Shown here piece by piece: positions 55,571 to 64,000 of a stretch of 64,000 nt of DNA. Position 1 is the first letter of the stretch, and each line of letters opens with the position of its first letter. The DNA lies in the NCBI RefSeq assembly GCF_003955715.1, contig NZ_CP034463.1, positions 7,192,001 through 7,256,000 of the forward strand, in the 5' to 3' direction. Position numbers and translations under genes: made by a program. The notes beneath the pieces are model-generated. The model was given only the letters and a program-made list of their open reading frames with translations. It had not been told where the DNA came from and did not search any database. This DNA comes from Streptomyces aquilus (GTDB lineage: Bacteria; Actinomycetota; Actinomycetes; Streptomycetales; Streptomycetaceae).

Positions 55571-57370
55571 GTGACTACCCAACGCACCTCAGGGCGGCGG
55601 AAGCAGGCATTTGCCGCTGCCGCCGCGGTCGCCGCGCTGCTGACCACGGCGGCGTGCGGCGGCGGCAACGACGACGGCGGTGACAAGGGCTCGGCGACCG
55701 GCGCGGCCGGCTTCAACGCCGCGAACAACAAGGTCGCCCAGGCCTCGCTCGCCAAGAAGGGCGGCGAGCTGAAGTTCGCCGGTGCCCAGGACGCCGACTC
55801 GTGGGACACCACGCGCGGTTACTACGGCTTCATGTGGAACTTCGCGCGCTACTACAGCCGCCAGCTCGTCACGAACGCCGCCGAGCCGGGCAAGAAGGGC
55901 ACCGAGCTCACCCCGGACCTCGCCACCGGTCTCGCCAAGGTCACCGACGACGGCAAGACCTACACGTACACCCTGCGTGACGGCATCACGTGGGAGGACG
56001 GCAAGCCGATCACGTCGAAGGACGTCAAGTACGGCATCGAGCGCGTCTGGGCGCAGGACGTGCTGTCCGGCGGCCCCGTCTACGTGAAGGACGTCCTCGA
56101 CCCGAAGGGCGAGTACAAGGGCCCCTACAAGGACACCTCCGCCGACAAGCTCGGCCTGAAGGCGATCGACACCCCGGACGACAAGACCATCGTCTTCCAC
56201 CTGCCGCAGGCCAACGCCGACTTCGAGGAGATCCTCGCCCTGGTCTCGGCCTCCCCGGTCCGCCAGGACAAGGACACCAAGTCCAAGTACGGCCTGAAGC
56301 CGTTCTCCTCCGGCCCGTACAAGTTCCAGTCGTACAGCCCGGGCAAGGACCTGGTCCTGGTCCGCAACGACAAGTGGAGCCAGGCCTCGGACCCGATCCG
56401 CAAGGCGTACCCGGACAAGATCTCGGTCAAGTTCTTCTCGAACGCCAACGACCTGGACGCTCGTCTGCTCGCCGGTGACTACGACCTGGACATCAACCAG
56501 ACCGGTCTGTCCCCGCAGGGCCGCACCACCGCCCTCCAGGAGCACAAGGCCAACCTGGACAACCCGGTCTCCGGCTACATCCGCTACGCGACCTTCCCGC
56601 AGAGCGTGAAGCCGTTCGACAACGAGCACTGCCGCAAGGCCGTGATCTACGGCGCCGACCACGTCTCGCTGCAGACCGCGCGCGGTGGCCCGGTCGCCGG
56701 TGGTGACATCGGCACCAACATGCTCCCGCCGACCGTCCCCGGTTCCGAGGGCCAGTCGTACGACCCGTACGAGCTGAACGGCGCGAACAAGAACGGCAAC
56801 GTCGCCAAGGCCAAGGAAGAGCTGAAGGCCTGCGGCAAGCCGAACGGCTTCAAGACCACCATCGCGGTCCGTAACAACAAGCCGGTCGAGGTCGCGACCG
56901 CCGAGTCCCTCCAGGCCTCCCTGAAGAAGATCGGCATCGACGTCAACATCGACCAGTACGACGGTTCGCAGACGTCCGGCATCATCGGCAGCCCCTCGAA
57001 CGTGAAGAAGAAGGGCTACGGCATCATCATCATGGGCTGGGGCGCCGACTTCCCGTCGGTCCAGGGCTTCGGTCTGCCGCTGTGGGACGGCAAGTACATC
57101 CTCGAGAGCGGCAACAACAACTTCGCCCTCATCGACGACAAGAAGATCAACGGTCTGTTCGACACCTACGTGAAGACGCAGGACGACGCGGGCAAGCTGG
57201 CGATCGCCAAGGACATCAACCACGCGGTCATGGAGGGCGGCTACTACCTGCCCTTCGTCTTCGAGAAGTTCGTCAACTGGCGCGGTGACCGCCTGGCCAA
57301 CGTCTACACCTCGGACGGCTACAGCGGTATGTACGACTTCGTGAACCTCGGTCTGAAGTCCTCGAAGTAA
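55571..57370 (+). CDS. oligopeptide-binding lipoprotein (SBP_bac_5)
   Basis: 599 residues. Signal peptide with lipobox LTTAACGGG, an Asp/Gly linker, then a family 5 extracellular solute-binding protein: TYTLRDGITWEDGKPITSKDVKYGIERV is the family signature region. It delivers peptides to the membrane permeases. GTG start with GGAGGATCC-like site upstream. Codon choice (AAG, CTG, GGC, almost no rare codons) suggests high expression. A strong hairpin follows, before the second permease. Confidence 0.95.
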   Translation: MTTQRTSGRRKQAFAAAAAVAALLTTAACGGGNDDGGDKGSATGAAGFNAANNKVAQASLAKKGGELKFAGAQDADSWDTTRGYYGFMWNFARYYSRQLVTNAAEPGKKGTELTPDLATGLAKVTDDGKTYTYTLRDGITWEDGKPITSKDVKYGIERVWAQDVLSGGPVYVKDVLDPKGEYKGPYKDTSADKLGLKAIDTPDDKTIVFHLPQANADFEEILALVSASPVRQDKDTKSKYGLKPFSSGPYKFQSYSPGKDLVLVRNDKWSQASDPIRKAYPDKISVKFFSNANDLDARLLAGDYDLDINQTGLSPQGRTTALQEHKANLDNPVSGYIRYATFPQSVKPFDNEHCRKAVIYGADHVSLQTARGGPVAGGDIGTNMLPPTVPGSEGQSYDPYELNGANKNGNVAKAKEELKACGKPNGFKTTIAVRNNKPVEVATAESLQASLKKIGIDVNIDQYDGSQTSGIIGSPSNVKKKGYGIIIMGWGADFPSVQGFGLPLWDGKYILESGNNNFALIDDKKINGLFDTYVKTQDDAGKLAIAKDINHAVMEGGYYLPFVFEKFVNWRGDRLANVYTSDGYSGMYDFVNLGLKSSK

Positions 57371-57427
57371 TCCCGGCACACCCGCCGTACGGCACGAAAG
57401 GCAGGTGAAGGCCGGCGACGCGGGAGC

Positions 57428-57458
57428 GCGGGCCACCGGAAGACCTCCGGTGGCCCGC
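57428..57458 (+). other. hairpin between the binding-protein and second permease genes
   Basis: A perfect 13-bp stem (gcgggccaccgga / tccggtggcccgc, loop agacc), 57 bp after the binding-protein stop and 22 bp before the next GTG. No T-run. Such intercistronic hairpins in importer operons protect or partly terminate the mRNA so that binding protein exceeds membrane components; that role is inferred. Confidence 0.6.
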
Positions 57459-57480
57459 GGCCCGCGGCGGGCCGAGAGCT

Positions 57481-58479
57481 GTGCTCGCTTACCTCATCAG
57501 GCGGCTGTTCGCCGCCGCAGTGATGCTCGTGGTCATCATCATGGTGGTCTTCGGCATCTTCTTCCTCGTCCCCAAGTGGGCGGGCGTCGACGTCGCCTTG
57601 AGCTTCGTGGGCAAGCAGGCCGACCCGGCCGCCGTCGAGGGCGTGCGGCAGAAGCTCGGCCTGAGCGACCCGATCTACTCCCAGGTCTGGGAGTTCTTCA
57701 AGGGTCTGTTCGCCGGTCGCACCTACGTGGGCGGTGGCGACTCCGTGCACTGTGCCGCGCCGTGCTTCGGGTACTCCTTCCGCACCGAGCAGGCCATCTG
57801 GCCGGTGATCACCGACCGCTTCCCGGTGACCCTGGGTCTCGCGCTCGGTGCCGCCGTGCTGTGGCTGCTGTTCGGTGTCTCCGCGGGTGTGCTCTCCGCG
57901 CTCAAGCGGGGCAGCCTGTGGGACCGCGGCGCGATGGTCGTCGCCCTCGCGGGTGTCTCCCTCCCGATCTACTTCACCGGCCTGCTGAGCCTCGCGATCT
58001 TCTCGTACAGTCTCGGCTGGGTCGAGGGCGAGTACGTGCCCCTCGACGAGAGCTTCACCGGCTGGTTCGGCGGCATGATCCTCCCCTGGATCACCCTCGC
58101 CTTCCTCTACGCGGCGATGTACGCCCGGATCACCCGGGCGACGATGATGGAGATCCTCGGCGAGGACTACATCCGCACCGCCCGCGCGAAGGGCCTCAAG
58201 GAGCGCGTCGTCATCGGCAAGCACGCCATGCGCTCCACGATGACCCCGATCCTGACCATGCTCGGCATGGACCTCGGCGCCCTCATCGGCGGCGCGATCC
58301 TGACCGAGACGACGTTCAGCCTGCCGGGCCTCGGCCAGGCGGTGCTCAACGGCATCAAGACCCAGGACCTGCCCATCATTCTGGGCGTCACCCTGATCAC
58401 TTCTCTCGCGGTGCTGATCGCCAACCTCGTGGTGGACATCCTCTACGCCGTGATCGACCCCCGAGTGAGGCTCGCATGA
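57481..58479 (+). CDS. oligopeptide ABC transporter permease (OppB/DppB type)
   Basis: 332 residues with the N-terminal helix typical of OppB (MLAYLIRRLFAAAVMLVVII), five further helices, and the EAA loop DYIRTARAKGLKERVVIGKHAMRS. Pairs with the OppC-type permease. GTG at 57481. The stop overlaps the ATG of the first ATPase gene (ATGA). Confidence 0.95.
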   Translation: MLAYLIRRLFAAAVMLVVIIMVVFGIFFLVPKWAGVDVALSFVGKQADPAAVEGVRQKLGLSDPIYSQVWEFFKGLFAGRTYVGGGDSVHCAAPCFGYSFRTEQAIWPVITDRFPVTLGLALGAAVLWLLFGVSAGVLSALKRGSLWDRGAMVVALAGVSLPIYFTGLLSLAIFSYSLGWVEGEYVPLDESFTGWFGGMILPWITLAFLYAAMYARITRATMMEILGEDYIRTARAKGLKERVVIGKHAMRSTMTPILTMLGMDLGALIGGAILTETTFSLPGLGQAVLNGIKTQDLPIILGVTLITSLAVLIANLVVDILYAVIDPRVRLA

Positions 58480-59573
58480 CCGAACTCAGCAAGAGCGGAG
58501 CGGCCGTGGGCGAGCCCACCCCCGCCTCGCCCGCGCCGACCGCCTTCCTGGAAGTGCGCGACCTGAAGGTGCACTTCCCGACCGACGACGGCCTGGTCAA
58601 GTCCGTCGACGGGCTCTCCTTCAAGCTGGAGAAGGGCAAGACCCTCGGCATCGTCGGCGAGTCCGGCTCCGGCAAGTCGGTGACCTCGCTCGGCATCATG
58701 GGCCTGCACACCGCCGGCCAGTACGGCAAGCGCAAGGCGCAGATCTCCGGCGAGATCTGGCTGGACGGCACCGAGCTGCTCACCGCCGACCCGGACCACG
58801 TGCGCAAGCTGCGCGGCCGCGAGATGGCGATGATCTTCCAGGACCCGCTGTCCGCGTTGCACCCGTACTACACGATCGGCCAGCAGATCGTGGAGGCGTA
58901 CCGCATCCACCACAACGTGGACAAGAAGACCGCGAAGAAGCGCGCGGTCGAGATGCTCGACCGGGTCGGCATCCCGCAGCCGGACAAGCGGGTGGACAAC
59001 TACCCGCACGAGTTCTCCGGCGGTATGCGCCAGCGCGCGATGATCGCGATGTCGCTGGTCAACAACCCCGAACTGCTCATCGCGGACGAGCCGACGACCG
59101 CCCTGGACGTGACCGTCCAGGCGCAGATCCTCGACCTGATCCGGGACTTGCAGAAGGAGTTCGGCTCCGCGGTCATCATCATCACCCACGACCTGGGCGT
59201 CGTCGCCGAGCTCGCCGACGACATCCTGGTGATGTACGGCGGCCGCTGCGTCGAGCGCGGTCCGGCCGAGAAGGTGTTCTACGAGCCCCGCCACCCCTAC
59301 ACCTGGGGTCTGCTCGGCTCGATGCCCCGCCTCGACCGTGAGCAGCAGGAGCGCCTGATCCCGGTGAAGGGCTCCCCGCCCTCGCTGATCAACATCCCGT
59401 CCGGCTGCGCCTTCAACCCGCGCTGCCCGTACGCGGACATCCCGAAGGACAACGTCACCCGCACGGTCCGCCCGGAGCTCGCCGAGGTCGGCAGTCAGCA
59501 CTGGGCCGCCTGCCACATGACGCAGGAGCAGCGGGAGCGGATCTGGACCGAAGAGATTGCGCCGAAGCTGTGA
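58476..59573 (+). CDS. oligopeptide ABC transporter ATPase (OppD type)
   Basis: 365 residues: Walker [12 protein letters not shown], signature EFSGGMRQR, Walker [14 protein letters not shown]-loop IIITHDLG and the OppD/F C-terminal region with three or four Cys ([10 protein letters not shown] ... WAACH), known in the family to bind an iron-sulfur cluster. ATG at 58476 coupled to the upstream gene; its stop overlaps the GTG of the next gene (GTGA). Confidence 0.95.
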   Translation: MTELSKSGAAVGEPTPASPAPTAFLEVRDLKVHFPTDDGLVKSVDGLSFKLEKGKTLGIVGESGSGKSVTSLGIMGLHTAGQYGKRKAQISGEIWLDGTELLTADPDHVRKLRGREMAMIFQDPLSALHPYYTIGQQIVEAYRIHHNVDKKTAKKRAVEMLDRVGIPQPDKRVDNYPHEFSGGMRQRAMIAMSLVNNPELLIADEPTTALDVTVQAQILDLIRDLQKEFGSAVIIITHDLGVVAELADDILVMYGGRCVERGPAEKVFYEPRHPYTWGLLGSMPRLDREQQERLIPVKGSPPSLINIPSGCAFNPRCPYADIPKDNVTRTVRPELAEVGSQHWAACHMTQEQRERIWTEEIAPKL

Positions 59574-60841
59574 GCGAGGACAAAGTGAGCATCCCTGCGC
59601 AGAGCGACGGCACCCTGGTCACCAAGGCCGACGCCGCCCCCGGCGAGACCCTGCTCAAGGTGACCGGGCTCCAGAAGCACTTCCCGATCAAGAAGGGCCT
59701 GCTCCAGCGGCAGGTCGGCGCGGTCCGCGCGGTCGACGGCATCGACTTCGAGGTCAAGTCCGGCGAGACCCTCGGTGTCGTGGGCGAGTCCGGCTGCGGC
59801 AAGTCGACGATGGGCCGGCTGATCACGCGGCTGCTCGAACCGACGGCCGGCAAGGTCGAGTTCGAGGGCCAGGACATCACGCACCTCGGCGTCGGCGGTA
59901 TGCGCCCGCTCCGCCGCGACGTGCAGATGATCTTCCAGGACCCGTACTCGTCGCTGAACCCGCGCCACACCATCGGCACGATCGTCGGGGCCCCCTTCAA
60001 GCTCCAGGGCGTCACGCCCGAGGGCGGGATCAAGGCGGAGGTCCAGCGGCTGCTGTCGGTCGTGGGCCTCAACCCCGAGCACTACAACCGCTATCCGCAC
60101 GAGTTCTCCGGCGGTCAGCGCCAGCGCATCGGCATCGCCCGCGCGCTCGCCCTGAACCCGAAGCTGGTCGTGGCCGACGAGCCGGTCTCCGCGCTCGACG
60201 TGTCGATCCAGGCCCAGGTCGTGAACCTGCTTGACGACCTCCAGCAGGAGCTCGGCCTGACGTACGTGATCATCGCGCACGACCTGTCGGTCGTCCGGCA
60301 CGTCTCGGACCGGATCGCGGTGATGTACCTCGGCAAGATCGTCGAGCTGGCGGACCGCGAGTCGCTGTACAAGGCGCCGATGCATCCGTACACCAAGGCG
60401 CTCATGTCGGCGGTGCCGATCCCGGACCCGCGGCGCAAGAACGCCAAGTCCGAGCGCATCCTGCTCAAGGGCGACGTGCCCTCGCCGATCTCCCCGCCGA
60501 GCGGCTGCCGCTTCCACACCCGGTGCTGGAAGGCGACGGAGATCTGCAAGACGACCGAGCCGAAGCTCGTCGAGCTGAAGCCGGGTCAGCAGGTCGCCTG
60601 CCACCACCCGGAGAACTTCGAGGACCAGGCTCCGCAGGACACGGTCCTGCTGACGGTCGCGAAGGAAGCGGCGGAGCTGGTGGCGGACGAGGTTCTGGCG
60701 GAGAGCGCGGAGACGTCGGCGGCTGTCGCCGCGGAGGTCGCTGCCGAAGAGGCGTCCGCCTCCGAAGAGGTTTCTGCCTCCGAAGAGGCGTCCGCCTCCG
60801 AGGAAACGGAAGCCGATGGTCAGGAGTCAACCGACAAGTAA
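59570..60841 (+). CDS. oligopeptide ABC transporter ATPase (OppF type) with acidic tail
   Basis: 423 residues: Walker [11 protein letters not shown], signature EFSGGQRQR, Walker [14 protein letters not shown]-loop IIAHDLS, and the Cys-containing C-terminal region ([15 protein letters not shown] ... VACH). After about residue 345 it carries a non-family tail rich in Glu, Ala and Ser, ending in 6-residue repeats [15 protein letters not shown] start overlapping the OppD stop. Last gene of the operon. Confidence 0.95.
   Translation: MSEDKVSIPAQSDGTLVTKADAAPGETLLKVTGLQKHFPIKKGLLQRQVGAVRAVDGIDFEVKSGETLGVVGESGCGKSTMGRLITRLLEPTAGKVEFEGQDITHLGVGGMRPLRRDVQMIFQDPYSSLNPRHTIGTIVGAPFKLQGVTPEGGIKAEVQRLLSVVGLNPEHYNRYPHEFSGGQRQRIGIARALALNPKLVVADEPVSALDVSIQAQVVNLLDDLQQELGLTYVIIAHDLSVVRHVSDRIAVMYLGKIVELADRESLYKAPMHPYTKALMSAVPIPDPRRKNAKSERILLKGDVPSPISPPSGCRFHTRCWKATEICKTTEPKLVELKPGQQVACHHPENFEDQAPQDTVLLTVAKEAAELVADEVLAESAETSAAVAAEVAAEEASASEEVSASEEASASEETEADGQESTDK
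60752..60805 (+). repeat. three 18-bp tandem repeats in the OppF tail
   Basis: Units gcgtccgcctccgaagag, gtttctgcctccgaagag and gcgtccgcctccgaggaa encode [12 protein letters not shown] and ASASEE. In frame, so copy changes would only alter tail length. Confidence 0.85.
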
Positions 60842-60843
60842 CG

Positions 60844-60867
60844 CATGACGACTTGGCAAAGTCATGC
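60844..60867 (+). terminator. possible terminator after the oligopeptide operon
   Basis: An imperfect hairpin gcatgac-(ga)-ctt / aagtcatgc with loop ggca starts 3 bp after the stop. Short stem with a bulge and no T-run, so weak. Confidence 0.35.
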
Positions 60868-60939
60868 ACATGCCCGACCGGGAGAGTCCACAGTCGTCCG
60901 TGTCCGACTTATCGGCACACGCTCGAAAGGGACGACACC

Positions 60940-62340
60940 ATGAGACTCTCCCGTTCGGCACGCTTAGGAGCCGTCGCTACCGCGGCGGCTTCTTTCATGG
61001 TCATCGCAGCCTCCTCCGCGCCGACCCCTGGAGGGGCCGGCCTCGGCGACCCCTACTTCCCCCTCCTCGGCAACGGCGGCTTCGACGCCCGCCACTACGA
61101 CCTCGACGTGGCGTACAACCCGGACACCGACCGCCTCGACGGCCGTACGACGCTCACCGCCCGCGCCACCCAGAACCTCTCCGCCTTCGACCTCGACCTC
61201 CAGCAGTTGGAGGTCACCGGAGTCGAAGTGAACGGCAGACGTGCCCAGTTCACCCGCGACGGCGACGAACTGCGCATCACCCCGCGCGGCGCGCTTCCCA
61301 AGGGCCGTGACTTCACCGTCCGGGTCACCTACGGGGGCGTCCCCGAACCCCTCGGCGGCCCGATCGTGTTCGGCTCGAACTACGGCTGGATGAAGACGGC
61401 CGACGGTGTCTTCGTCGCCTGCGAACCCAACGCCGCCTCCACCTGGTTCCCGTCCAGCGACCACCCCGCCGACAAGGCCACCTACGACATCCGCATCAAG
61501 GCGCCCAAGGGCCTGACCGGCGTCTCCAACGGCCGGCTCGTGTCGACGTACGACAAGGGCGGCTCGACGTACACCCACTGGCGCGAGACCAAGCCGATGG
61601 CGACCTATCTCGCGACCGCGACGATCGGGAAGTTCGACGTCAGGACCGGCACCACCCCCGGCGGCACCCCGATCTACGTCGCGATCGACCCCGTCCTCGC
61701 GAACGGCAACAACGTCGACGTGTACGCCGTCACGGCCGCCGCCACCGACTACTGGTCCGAGGTCTTCGGGCCCTACCCCTTCGAGGAGACCGGCGCGATC
61801 GTCGACGACATGCCCGAGGCGGGGTTCTCGCTGGAGGTGCAGTCGAAGCCGGTCTACTCGGCCGTGCGCAACGAGACGACGATCGTGCACGAGCTGGCCC
61901 ACCAGTGGTTCGGCGACTCGGTGTCGGTGGAGCGCTGGAAGGACATCTGGCTCAACGAGGGCTTCGCCACCTACGCCCAGTGGCTGTGGGCCGAGCACCA
62001 GGGCACCCGCAGCGCCCACGACTCGTTCCTGGCCGGCTACAACGCCCGTCCGGCCGACGCCCCCTTCTGGCAGATCACCGTCGGCGATCCGCAGCGCGAC
62101 ACCATGTTCGCCTCCGCGGTCTACCAGCGCGGCGCGATGACCCTCCAGGTGCTACGCGAACGCATCGGTGACGCGGCCTTCTTCAAGCTGCTGCCGGCCT
62201 GGACGAAGATCCACCGCTACGGCAACGCCAACACGGCCGACTTCGTCCGGCTCGCGGAGAAGATCTCCGGACAGCAGCTGGACGACCTGTTCCAGACCTG
62301 GCTGTTCACCACAGGGAAACCGGCTCTTCCGGCCGGGTAG
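60940..62340 (+). CDS. secreted M1 family metallopeptidase
   Basis: 466 residues: Sec signal (RSARLGAVATAAASFMVIA), an N-terminal beta domain (HYDLDVAYNPDTDRLDGRTT) and a thermolysin-like M1 domain with HELAHQWFG (zinc His at 317 and 321, catalytic Glu318) and the third ligand Glu340 in LNEGFATYAQWLW. Much shorter than aminopeptidase N because the long C-terminal helical domain is absent, as in other secreted actinobacterial M1 peptidases. The usual GAMEN exopeptidase motif appears as EAGFSLE in this position, so exact specificity is uncertain. ATG start with AAAGGGA 8 bases upstream. Confidence 0.93.
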   Translation: MRLSRSARLGAVATAAASFMVIAASSAPTPGGAGLGDPYFPLLGNGGFDARHYDLDVAYNPDTDRLDGRTTLTARATQNLSAFDLDLQQLEVTGVEVNGRRAQFTRDGDELRITPRGALPKGRDFTVRVTYGGVPEPLGGPIVFGSNYGWMKTADGVFVACEPNAASTWFPSSDHPADKATYDIRIKAPKGLTGVSNGRLVSTYDKGGSTYTHWRETKPMATYLATATIGKFDVRTGTTPGGTPIYVAIDPVLANGNNVDVYAVTAAATDYWSEVFGPYPFEETGAIVDDMPEAGFSLEVQSKPVYSAVRNETTIVHELAHQWFGDSVSVERWKDIWLNEGFATYAQWLWAEHQGTRSAHDSFLAGYNARPADAPFWQITVGDPQRDTMFASAVYQRGAMTLQVLRERIGDAAFFKLLPAWTKIHRYGNANTADFVRLAEKISGQQLDDLFQTWLFTTGKPALPAG

Positions 62341-62386
62341 CCCTTGCATTGCAAGGTTCACCCCCGCTCATAGGTAAGAATGTGGG

Positions 62387-63043
62387 GTGCTTGAGCCACT
62401 GTTTGCCCCCTCCGTCCAGCACACGCTCGACCTGATCGGCATCTTCGTCTTCGCCATCTCCGGCGCGCTGCTGGCCGTGCGCAAGAACTTCGACGTCTTC
62501 GGCATCGCCGTCCTCGCCGAGGTCACCGCGCTGGGCGGAGGGCTGTTCCGGGACCTGATCATCGGCGCGGTACCCCCGGCCGCCTTCACCGACCTGGGGT
62601 ACTTCGTCACCCCGCTGCTCGCCGCGTTGCTGATCGTCTTCCTGCACCCGCAGGTGGAGCGCATCCAGCTCGGTGTGAACGTCTTCGACGCGGCGGGCCT
62701 CGGCCTGTTCTGCGTGACGGGGACGACGAAGGCGTACGACTACGGTCTCGGCCTCACCCAGTCCGCCACCCTCGGCCTCGCCACCGCGGTCGGCGGCGGT
62801 GTGCTGCGTGACGTGCTCGCCAACGAGGTGCCGTCCTTGCTGCGCTGGGACCGCGACCTGTACGCGGTCCCGGCGATCGTCGGCGCCACGATGGTGGTGC
62901 TCTGCATCCGCTACGACACCCTGACCCCGGTCACCAGCTCCCTCGCCGCGATCACGGCTTTCGTGCTGCGGTTGCTGGCGATGCGCTACCACTGGCGAGC
63001 TCCGCGGGCCTGGAACCGCCGGTCGACCGTACGCGAGGAGTAG
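62387..63043 (+). CDS. TRIC-family cation channel (UPF0126)
   Basis: 218 residues, about seven membrane helices in two homologous halves, each with the family Gly-rich motif: ALGGGLFRDLIIG and AVGGGVLRDVLANEVP. Bacterial TRIC homologues form trimeric potassium-permeable channels; physiological role here unknown. GTG at 62387. The C-terminal 92 bp overlap the convergent esterase gene. Confidence 0.93.
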   Translation: MLEPLFAPSVQHTLDLIGIFVFAISGALLAVRKNFDVFGIAVLAEVTALGGGLFRDLIIGAVPPAAFTDLGYFVTPLLAALLIVFLHPQVERIQLGVNVFDAAGLGLFCVTGTTKAYDYGLGLTQSATLGLATAVGGGVLRDVLANEVPSLLRWDRDLYAVPAIVGATMVVLCIRYDTLTPVTSSLAAITAFVLRLLAMRYHWRAPRAWNRRSTVREE

Positions 63044-64000
63044 GGCCGCCCGCTCGGCCGTGCAGCAGCCCCATCTCCTCCGTCAGCCAGTGGAAGGCCG
63101 GGATCACCTGGGGCCGCCACAGCGCCATGTTGTGGCCGCCCGCGCTCTTGGGGATGTAGACGACGTGCACGGTCGTCGGGGCCTTCGCGATCTGTTCGAG
63201 GCCGGTGGCCGCCTCGTAGCCGTCGCCCGGCTGGCCCGACTGGTAGAGCGCGATCGCGGGCGGGGTGCGGGCCTCGCGCAGCAGGACGTAGGGGTTGTTG
63301 GCGCGGCGCAGGGCGGGGGTCTCGGCGGCCAGCGAGTTGCGTTCGCCGATCGGGTCGTTGTAGCCGGACATGCTGATCGCGGCCCGGTAGCGGTCGGGGT
63401 GGGCGACGGCGAGCTTGGTCGCGCAGTGGCCGCCCGCGGAGTACCCGGCGGCGGCCCAGCCCGTGGGGCCCGGCTGGGCGCGGAAGTTGTCCGTGACCAT
63501 CTTCGGCACGTCGATGCTGAGCCAGCTGTCGGCGTTCACGGTGCCCGTGATGTTGGCGCACCCGGTGTCGACCCCGGCGAGCAGGTTCATCCGCGGGGCG
63601 ACCAGGATGAACGGCGCGACCTTGCCGTCCCGCATCAGCGGCTGGAGCTGGTGCACCGCGTGCAGCGACCCGAACCAGGCCTTCGCCGAGCCCGGGTAGC
63701 CCGACAGCAGCTCCACCACGGGGAACTTGTGGTGCCGGTAGGCGGCCTGGTGGTACTGCGGCGGCAGCCAGACGTAGACCTCGGCGTTCACGCCCGACAC
63801 CCGGCCCTTGAGCTGGGTGACGCGGACGCCGCCCATGCCGGGGCCGGAGGCGGGGGAGAACTGCTGGCGGACCCTGGGCAACCGTTTCAGCGCGATGCCG
63901 CCGGTGCCGTCGGCCCCGAGGTTGGCGGCCTGCTCGACGTGGTTGCCGGTGCCGAGGAGGTCGGCCCAGTTGTCGTACAGGTTGTTCTCGTTGTTGACCA
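62952..64000 (-). CDS. alpha/beta-hydrolase esterase (esterase D/antigen 85-like), truncated by window edge
   Basis: The frame is open to the edge at 64000, so the N-terminus is missing; an internal TTG at 63881 should not be taken as the start. Visible are about 349 residues: the VEVYVWLPPQY-like entry strand, GYPGSAKAWFGS, nucleophile Ser in GWAAAGYSAGGHCATKLAV, and the C-terminal His in SAGGHNMALWRPQVIPAFHWL. Matches the putative esterase (PF00756) family; many Streptomyces members have N-terminal membrane helices, which would lie outside the window. The last 92 bp overlap the TRIC gene. Confidence 0.87.
   Translation of the reverse strand, partial: VNNENNLYDNWADLLGTGNHVEQAANLGADGTGGIALKRLPRVRQQFSPASGPGMGGVRVTQLKGRVSGVNAEVYVWLPPQYHQAAYRHHKFPVVELLSGYPGSAKAWFGSLHAVHQLQPLMRDGKVAPFILVAPRMNLLAGVDTGCANITGTVNADSWLSIDVPKMVTDNFRAQPGPTGWAAAGYSAGGHCATKLAVAHPDRYRAAISMSGYNDPIGERNSLAAETPALRRANNPYVLLREARTPPAIALYQSGQPGDGYEAATGLEQIAKAPTTVHVVYIPKSAGGHNMALWRPQVIPAFHWLTEEMGLLHGRAGGPTPRVRSTGGSRPAELASGSASPATAARKP

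Overview
The window reads as chromosomal DNA of a Streptomyces or close relative. GC is about 70 percent, GTG and TTG starts are common, many proteins carry lipoprotein, Sec or Tat export signals, and gene order matches, from memory only, the Streptomyces coelicolor core chromosome around SCO5440-SCO5480. I see no tRNA, rRNA, IS element, phage or CRISPR array.

Layout. 1-1979: 3' end of a UvrD/HelD-type helicase gene and a convergent lipoprotein gene. 2036-14199: glycogen / alpha-glucan metabolism, with an ATGA-coupled minus-strand operon glgE-treS-mak-glgB and a divergent glgP, separated by a secreted subtilisin. glgX lies apart at 31533-33776. Together these can turn trehalose into maltose, maltose 1-phosphate and branched alpha-glucan, and degrade the polymer again. 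14222-18829: a DUF1990 protein and two tandem secreted thermolysin-like (M4) proteases. 19086-26293: a four-gene operon of ABC half-exporters that forms two heterodimeric pairs, each predicted to have one canonical and one degenerate ATP site. 26400-30056: a perfect 20-bp palindrome followed by a DrrAB-like exporter and a two-component system. 30053-41678: a Tat-exported sulfatase, glgX, two L,D-transpeptidases, an enoyl-CoA hydratase, an RsbW-like ATPase, a degenerate polysaccharide deacetylase coupled to a beta-propeller lipoprotein, a secreted Scabin/ScARP-like ADP-ribosyltransferase and a GNAT acetyltransferase. 41705-46882: MerR and AraC regulators, a small EF-hand protein, two oxidoreductases, a MOSC protein and a GH25 muramidase. 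46967-51500: serine/glycine/C1 metabolism (gcvT-gcvH-glyA-sdaA, minus strand) behind a tandem glycine riboswitch, divergent from a P-loop kinase-like protein and two SseB-family proteins. 54494-60841: an oligopeptide ABC importer. 60940-64000: a secreted M1 peptidase, a TRIC-family channel and a truncated esterase.

Most of the window is conserved core. The features that stand out are: short tandem repeats that span the stop codons of four plus-strand genes and copy the stop into other frames; a Streptomyces-type dispersed repeat that occurs twice between genes and once inside an ABC transporter reading frame, in a dead ATPase domain; an 88-residue histone-like Lys/Ala tail on GlgB; and the deacetylase-like / propeller / ADP-ribosyltransferase secreted cluster.
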